Source: Nereocystis luetkeana
Lineage: Eukaryota; Sar; Phaeophyceae; Laminariales; Laminariaceae
NCBI GenBank assembly: GCA_031213475.1
Contig: JARUPZ010000013.1
Coordinates: 186,001 to 250,000, forward strand
Reading direction: 5' to 3'
Length of the DNA stretch: 64,000 nucleotides
Shown: positions 58,881 to 64,000 of the stretch, in pieces
How positions within the stretch are numbered: position 1 is the first letter of the stretch
Layout: each line of letters opens with the position of its first letter
Position numbers and translations under genes: made by a program
The notes under the pieces: model-generated
What the model was told of the DNA's origin: nothing
The model's input: only the letters and a program-made list of their open reading frames with translations
The model's database searches: none

Positions 58881-59490
58881 TGATGTGATGGAGTAGCACA
58901 TTCATGATATAGGAACGTTTATACCCGTATGCGGGCCTCATATGGCTGCACGTAGTGCTTCGGGAATATACGTGCAGACGGGTCTTGTATCGTCGCACGT
59001 AGCGTTTTGGGAATATATCTGCAGGCGAATATTTCCGTATCTTGATATATATGTCACCTTATTTCCAAAGCTTGGAAATTCTGGAAAAAAACTCTCCGAT
59101 ATGAATGAGCCTTTTATGTTTGGACGTAGCGATTTGGGAATATTTTTGTAGGCGAATCTAGTATGGTTATACCTAGCCCCTCGGGAATATTCAGTGGAGC
59201 CAGTCCAGAAACCCCCTTGTGAGCAGAACATTCTTCTAAAGTTGGGAATCTTCTTTATGACAACGTCCCGGTAGACTGAATCTCCCTACAGGTTAGTTGC
59301 GGTCAACGTCCGGGCTGAGTTTTGTCCCTGACGAAGCCCACCCCGCCTACTCGAGTTCTCTCTCTCAACTCACTCGAGGAGCACCAATAGGAGTATCGGG
59401 ATCCACACACAGTGTCCTACCCACCATTAACATATATATATTTGTCTTTCACCAGCTTGTACGTCTGCAACATTTTCACACCTCCGAATC
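58881..59490 (+). repeat. Duplicated block with ~50-bp minisatellite, second copy
   Basis: This is a direct repeat of 57930-58450 offset by roughly 0.95 kb. An additional copy of the CTCTCCGATA-type AT repeat (59070-59105) is inserted in the minisatellite. Confidence 0.7.
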
Positions 59491-62400
59491 TTGATACGAA
59501 TTTCCAAAAAATCATAATATGAAAATTAATGGAAAATGGCTCTCCGATACGAATTCAAGAGGGGAGTCCTTAGGCGTACGCAGGAAAAAGCGCGGTAACC
59601 ACGACCCCTGACGAAAATGGAATATGTTCTCTCAGACCGTCCGTCGTCAGTTGTCAGGCTAAGCTAACCCGCAGCGCCACGGAGTTATCGTCCCCAAACC
59701 CAGTAGGCCGCACCCATCATCTACTGGCTCACTAAGCATAGCTGGGGCGCCGAGTGGAAAACATAAACACTTGCCAAGCACTCATCAGGAAGAGCGCCAG
59801 AGTTTGAATTGGTTCCATGTCGGCTGTCGACGAGGCAAAGCCGGAGGATGTAACTGGTCTTGCGTGAACACCTCGAGCCAAGGGCTGTGCTGATTTCCAA
59901 CATCCTTTATTCCAGTTACCGCACGCCAAGGCAACCCTCAACACCCGCTGAGCATTGTAGGAGCGATACGACACTACCGTGCAAGACGCACACGACATGC
60001 TAAGGCTAATGTACGGCGGCCCTCAAATCCAGGGCGCGCCGCCTACCTTGTTCAGGTCGACATGAACCTGCGGTTAAACATTTGAGATCATCGTCGTGGG
60101 GACCAAGCGCGTTGCATAAATCTATTCGGCGCGGCTAGAACAATTTGGCGTTCGTACAGCAGTAGTACGTGCAGTGCAGGACAAACGCGTATGGCGACGA
60201 TGGGATGTCATGTGGTTAAATGACTCAAACGCGATATTACTGTAGGTCGACGCCCTTCAACCGAGTAATATCGATACAACACCGAGTTCGAATCTACCCC
60301 CGTGTATTCGCATTGTTCGGGCGGTCACGGGTTGACGCTGTTCGGGGTTGCCGTCAGCAAAAGGCGTGGATCTATAGTGCATGGCTTGCACCTGGGTGGT
60401 AGCTTGCGGAAACTGCACCACCAAACGCTTGACTTGTTGGAGCCGGAAGCCCGTCGGCGAATTGACGGCCAGATAGTCACTTGGAGCACTGTCAGTTCTG
60501 CCGTCAGGTGTCCTTCGGTGGTGTCGATATTCCCTGCAGCTGTTAATGGGGTTTCCGTTGTTGTTACAGTTGCGGTTGTAGTTGCCACCACAGTAGTTCT
60601 GGCGGCTTTGTGTGGAAGGCAACGAGCAATATCCGCCAACAACAGCGTTCGGACGATTCTGTCAACGGCAATAAGTTCTGCCCTGTATCGCGGCGTAGGC
60701 CAGAATGAGGATAAGGACACCCCTTGACGTGACAAAACGAACTCCATGAAACAATGTACACCGGCCTTTGTTGAAAACAACATGGTGTGTGGTAGGTTAC
60801 TCGTTCCCGACAGCCTTCGTTTCGTGAATGATTCAAAATATTTACAGAGGGGCAGACAGTACTAAGAGAGATTCCCCACGCCAAAGGCGTCACTCAAATG
60901 GAATCTTGCCAACGCGCCAAATACACGAGCTTTCGAGGGGCCCTTAATATATTTTCGCATAGAGTGCACCCCAATCTAGCTGAAGCATGTGAAACAATTT
61001 GCTCCGAACGAGACGGGCAACAACTTCAGTAGCAATACCAGCACCCTTGCGTTGCAGCGTTAGATGGTGCCTTCCTTTATTTCCGGCGAATAATGGAATA
61101 AACTCGAGATTACGTGAACTACGGAGATTGGGCATTCTTCAAAAAATATTTGGACAGTGGCACGTGTCTATCCATTAAACGTCAAGTGCAGTCTTAGGGG
61201 CGGTATTACAACCGCAACATCACATACTCACACACTCCTGCCGGAATTACGAACATCAGGTCTCTTTTCTTGAAGCGAAAGTAAATGCTGGTATTGCTGT
61301 ATTGACAGTAGTTTGTACCAGGTAACAGGTACCAGGTACGTGTTTTCTGTTAAGTATCCGGTACGTGCTTTAAACACCTGCAGCGACTACAGTAGTGTGC
61401 ATATGGAGCATTCGCCTAGTACTTGCGTGAAGGTGGATGGAGTACTTTCGCTTTTATAATGCTCGGGAATATTGCAACAACCGATCATGCCAGAGTTGAC
61501 TCCAACCTGATATGTACGTCACGAGAGACGTCGAATCGCAGATGGGCGCTATGTAACGCCACCAACGGCTGCTCCACGCAATTCAAAACACCCGGACTAA
61601 ATCAATCCGTCGCTACCTATGCATTGGAAGTAAAACGCGACGGGCTATGTAATGTCCACGCAAGCCATCGTGGCCACTTCCACGATTGCCAGCAATCAAG
61701 AACCTGTCCACAAACTTATCACTGATGGAACAATGATCCCAACCACGCCCTTGTTGATTAAGAATATTGCACACATGTAAAGTGACAGCAGGACAAAACA
61801 AGCTTGACACTGACCAGCTTTGTGTTTGTTGGCGACAATCCTGCCACTCTCAAGCATCCCTGGCGGTACCTTTCTTGCCAACCATGATATTCCTCCGACC
61901 GAGGCGACTTCGGACGCCGTAAGTGGGCAGCGGTATAAGACACCACCATATACAAGGATAGAGGGCGTTACAACTCTATCGGCACGACAAGAAGTCATTG
62001 GCCTTCAGGCGATATCTTTACCATCTATCTCGTGTTCTACGCTAGGGTAGTTTACTTTTCTTCATGGTGCTCCTCACTTGAGAAGCTCTTTACTGTTAGT
62101 ATTAGTACCTCACCTAAAAACCGCAGAAACGTCAAATCAAGATTCCCAATCCCATGGCCTAGGGTAAAAACGGCTATCCTACATAATGTTGAAAGATTCC
62201 TACGATAAGGCATGCCTCATCCCGCAGTTGAGGAGCCCCGTCTCAGTCAGAAAACGTTTCAGCCAAACTGTTTTACCCATATCGTAGCATGCCTCATCTA
62301 CCACACTAACCACATCGGTATCGATGCACACCGAGGCCTTTACAAGTAGGTGGGTGTCGACTGGTCTCGGGGCCGAAGCTCAGCAACACTCAACGGAAAC

Positions 62401-62565
62401 GGCAAAATGTGGGCCGACTTGGTGCTTGGCAGGCTCCATGTTGTGACCAACATTGTACATCAGGGGCACCATCTCCCCGCTAAATGGTAATGGACGATGA
62501 CCTGCTTGGGTCTACATAGTCAGCACTAGCCACAGCCGTTGAGCAGATGGCACGAACGCCACCAT
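59491..62565. other. Non-coding stretch with weak overlapping frames
   Basis: 60257-60893 has open frames on both strands (60302-60727 +, 60325-60783 -, 60257-60622 -). The plus frame ends in a hydrophobic run (SVVVTVAVVVATTVVLAALC) that could span a membrane, but the three frames shadow one another and none is recognisable. 62040-62300 belongs to the dispersed repeat seen at 45840-45960. A TACCAGGT cluster lies at 61316-61339. Confidence 0.35.
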
Positions 62566-63894
62566 CTAAAATAACACGCTCAGCTCCATCTCAGTCTTGA
62601 TGCAGTCCCCAGGCTGATGCTTTAGTTCAGAGGAGGGCGCCGTCCGCGCTATAGTCTGCCTGGTCTTCTCGGCCGTGGTTCTTGCGGTGCTTTCCTTGAG
62701 GCTGCTTTGGGAGGCACGGAAAGACGAGGCATATCGACCTCGCTTGGTGGGGTCGATCTCCACACCTTGAACAACCCCTTCCTTTTTGAAGGGACAGTGA
62801 TCAGGCTCCAACTTCCGTCGTTTCCGACGATCCACTACCACCTCCAACGGTGAATCGGAGTGTAATACGGGACCCACCGAAACACAGGGTTTGTGCTGGG
62901 CGCGTACCGTAGGTGACAGGTTGATTGGCTTACCCCGTGCTGACCCTGTTCGACGACGGTCGTCAATAGAACGTCTGGTGCGGACGTGTACCATGCCATT
63001 CTCGGCGTGTTGCATGCACCACACTGGCGTTTTGCTGCCGTCGATATTATAATGTGCATAACTCATGCAGGAGCCATGTGAGCAACGCCTGGTGCCGACG
63101 TTCTTCATGTCTTTACCCGCATGCTCTTTGCAGTATGCCGGCGTTTGAAGGCCTTCAACATTCAAGCTCGGTCGTCGAAAGCAGGACCCATGCAAGCAAC
63201 GTTTGTTGCGAATGTCCACCATGCCGTCCTTGGCATGCTGCTTGCAGTACACTGCAGTCTTGTTGCCCTCGATGTTGTAGTAAGGGCGTCCAATGCAGGA
63301 GTCATGTGCGCAACGCTCCTTGCGGCGGGCATTCACCATTCCTTCCTCAGCATGTTCCTTGCAGTAGACGGCCTTCTTCAGACCTGTGAAGTTGTACGTC
63401 GGTCTCCTCGAGCAAGATTCCTGTGAACACAATTTGCTAGTTACATTCACCATTCCGTCCTCAGCATGCTGCTTGCAGAACGTCGGCCTCTTGCTGCCCT
63501 CGACATTAAAGTTCGGCATCCTCGTGCAGCGGTCATGCGAGCAACGCTTGCTGGTGACGTTCACCATTCCTCCCTCAGCATGTTGCTTGCAGTACGCTGG
63601 CTTCGTGCTGCCTTCAATATTCAACGATGGTCGTGTGGTGCAACCGTGATGCGAGCAACGGTTGAAGCGGATATCTACCATTCCGTGCTCGGCATGTTGC
63701 TTGCAGTACGCGGGCGATTTGCTGCCCTCTATATTGAACGTCGGATACGTCGTACATGAGTCATTCGAGCAGCGCTTGCCACGGATGTTGACCATGCCGT
63801 CCTCAGCATGGTGTTTGCAGTACACCACAATCTTGCTGCCCTGCACATTGTGGCTCGCTTGCAATTGGCACTGTTGATGGCGGCAACGTGCCAT
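62566..63894 (-). CDS. EsV-1-7 repeat protein, 8 repeats
   Basis: This is a single open frame of 442 residues. Residues 4-308 are eight consecutive C-x4-C-x16-C-x2-H-x12 units (unit 5 one residue longer) with every pattern Cys and His present, for example CSHDRCTRMPNFNVEGSKRP. Then follow a basic cluster at residues 356-361 (RRKRRK), a PDHCPFKKEGVV motif related to PDHGFLKEQTVV of the 12-repeat protein, and a short Ser/Thr/Lys-rich tail ending MELSVLF. The long acidic repetitive tail of the 12-repeat protein is absent. I chose the start at Met-Ala-Arg-Cys to match the other loci; an in-frame Met lies seven codons upstream (63915). Family membership is clear. Metal binding and a nuclear regulatory role are inferred. 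The mirrored partner at 14722-15780 is broken. Confidence 0.92.
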   Translation of the reverse strand: MARCRHQQCQLQASHNVQGSKIVVYCKHHAEDGMVNIRGKRCSNDSCTTYPTFNIEGSKSPAYCKQHAEHGMVDIRFNRCSHHGCTTRPSLNIEGSTKPAYCKQHAEGGMVNVTSKRCSHDRCTRMPNFNVEGSKRPTFCKQHAEDGMVNVTSKLCSQESCSRRPTYNFTGLKKAVYCKEHAEEGMVNARRKERCAHDSCIGRPYYNIEGNKTAVYCKQHAKDGMVDIRNKRCLHGSCFRRPSLNVEGLQTPAYCKEHAGKDMKNVGTRRCSHGSCMSYAHYNIDGSKTPVWCMQHAENGMVHVRTRRSIDDRRRTGSARGKPINLSPTVRAQHKPCVSVGPVLHSDSPLEVVVDRRKRRKLEPDHCPFKKEGVVQGVEIDPTKRGRYASSFRASQSSLKESTARTTAEKTRQTIARTAPSSELKHQPGDCIKTEMELSVLF

Positions 63895-64000
63895 TTCCAC
63901 CACTGAACGGGGCAACGAAATGCCTCAGGCAGTGCAGGAGGGGCAACGAGCCCCGTTGGAAGTCTCTGGGCTGGCCTATCTTCACCTGTTATTCGTCGGC
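63895..64000 (-). promoter_or_regulatory. Upstream region of the 8-repeat EsV-1-7 gene
   Basis: Reading toward the gene, CGAATAACAGGTGAAGATAG then GCC, GAGACTTCCAACGGGGCTCG and GCACTGCCTGAGG align with the blocks upstream of the other three loci. The window ends inside this block. Confidence 0.5.

Larger units (their letters stand above)
40105..63915 (-). repeat. Right arm of a giant imperfect palindrome
   Basis: This is the mirror image of 14722-39910. It probably continues past the right edge of the window, because the region upstream of the 62566-63894 gene still matches the region upstream of the broken gene at 14722. The arm carries later additions absent from the left arm, such as the inverted-repeat element at 40911-41698. 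It also holds two TAGGGTTTCCCC transposon copies where the left arm has one. It lacks the insertions found at 22194-23149, 36033-37013 and 37779-38999, so it preserves the empty sites. Confidence 0.88.

Noticed and set aside
60285-60320. B-box-like GAGTTCGAATCTACC suggesting a tRNA
   Set aside because: There is no matching A box at the right distance and the T stem does not pair.
62566-63894. CRISPR-like periodicity (regular 114-bp units)
   Set aside because: The units are protein-coding repeats with conserved Cys/His codons, not identical direct repeats with unique spacers.

Overview
This window looks like nuclear DNA of a brown alga or a close stramenopile relative. The diagnostic evidence is two long open genes and two decayed relatives built from tandem 38-residue units with the spacing C-x4-C-x16-C-x2-H-x12. 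That is the EsV-1-7 cysteine motif, a host family greatly expanded in brown algae and named after a gene of an Ectocarpus virus. Gene density is very low. Most of the window is non-coding DNA, small transposons, minisatellites and their remains. I saw no rRNA gene, convincing tRNA gene, CRISPR array or prokaryotic operon.

The main result is structural. From about 14.7 kb to at least 63.9 kb the window reads as one old, imperfect palindrome centred near 40.0 kb, with a loop of only about 200 bp (39.91-40.10 kb). Matching blocks occur in mirrored order and opposite orientation in the left arm (about 14.72-39.91 kb) and right arm (about 40.10-63.9 kb). The blocks include EsV-1-7 genes, a TAGGGTTTCCCC transposon, long non-coding stretches, a tRNA-like SINE-type sequence, AGCTCA minisatellites and a short conserved peptide frame. 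Several elements sit in one arm only, and the other arm supplies the empty site: a hAT-type insertion with an 8-bp target duplication at 37.78-39.00 kb, a 0.98-kb element at 36.03-37.01 kb, and a 0.96-kb element at 22.19-23.15 kb. These inserted after the duplication.

Layout. 0-14.7 kb: a repeat-rich left flank with a partial inverted-repeat element, a copy of the palindrome-centre sequence, two copies of a small MITE, a hAT-like element with GGGACGG subterminal repeats and a weak LINE trace. 14.7-22.2 kb: a broken EsV-1-7 gene (+), a TAGGGTTTCCCC transposon, then an intact 12-repeat EsV-1-7 gene (-), so the two genes converge. 22.2-39.9 kb: left-arm non-coding DNA with later insertions and about 6 kb (29.5-35.5 kb) with no obvious right-arm partner. 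39.9-40.1 kb: palindrome centre. 40.1-49.2 kb: right-arm non-coding DNA. 49.2-51.6 kb: a broken partner of the 12-repeat gene (+). 53.4-57.9 kb: a hAT-like end, a ~210-bp satellite and two back-to-back transposon copies. 57.9-62.5 kb: a duplicated minisatellite block and non-coding DNA. 62.6-63.9 kb: an intact 8-repeat EsV-1-7 gene (-).

Each mirrored EsV-1-7 pair keeps exactly one intact member, and it is in opposite arms for the two pairs. All four loci share an upstream block just before the start codon, probably their common promoter and 5' leader. The intact proteins look like nuclear, zinc-binding-type regulators: a Cys/His repeat array, then a basic Arg/Lys cluster, and in the longer one an acidic repetitive tail. 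Their exact function cannot be read from the sequence.
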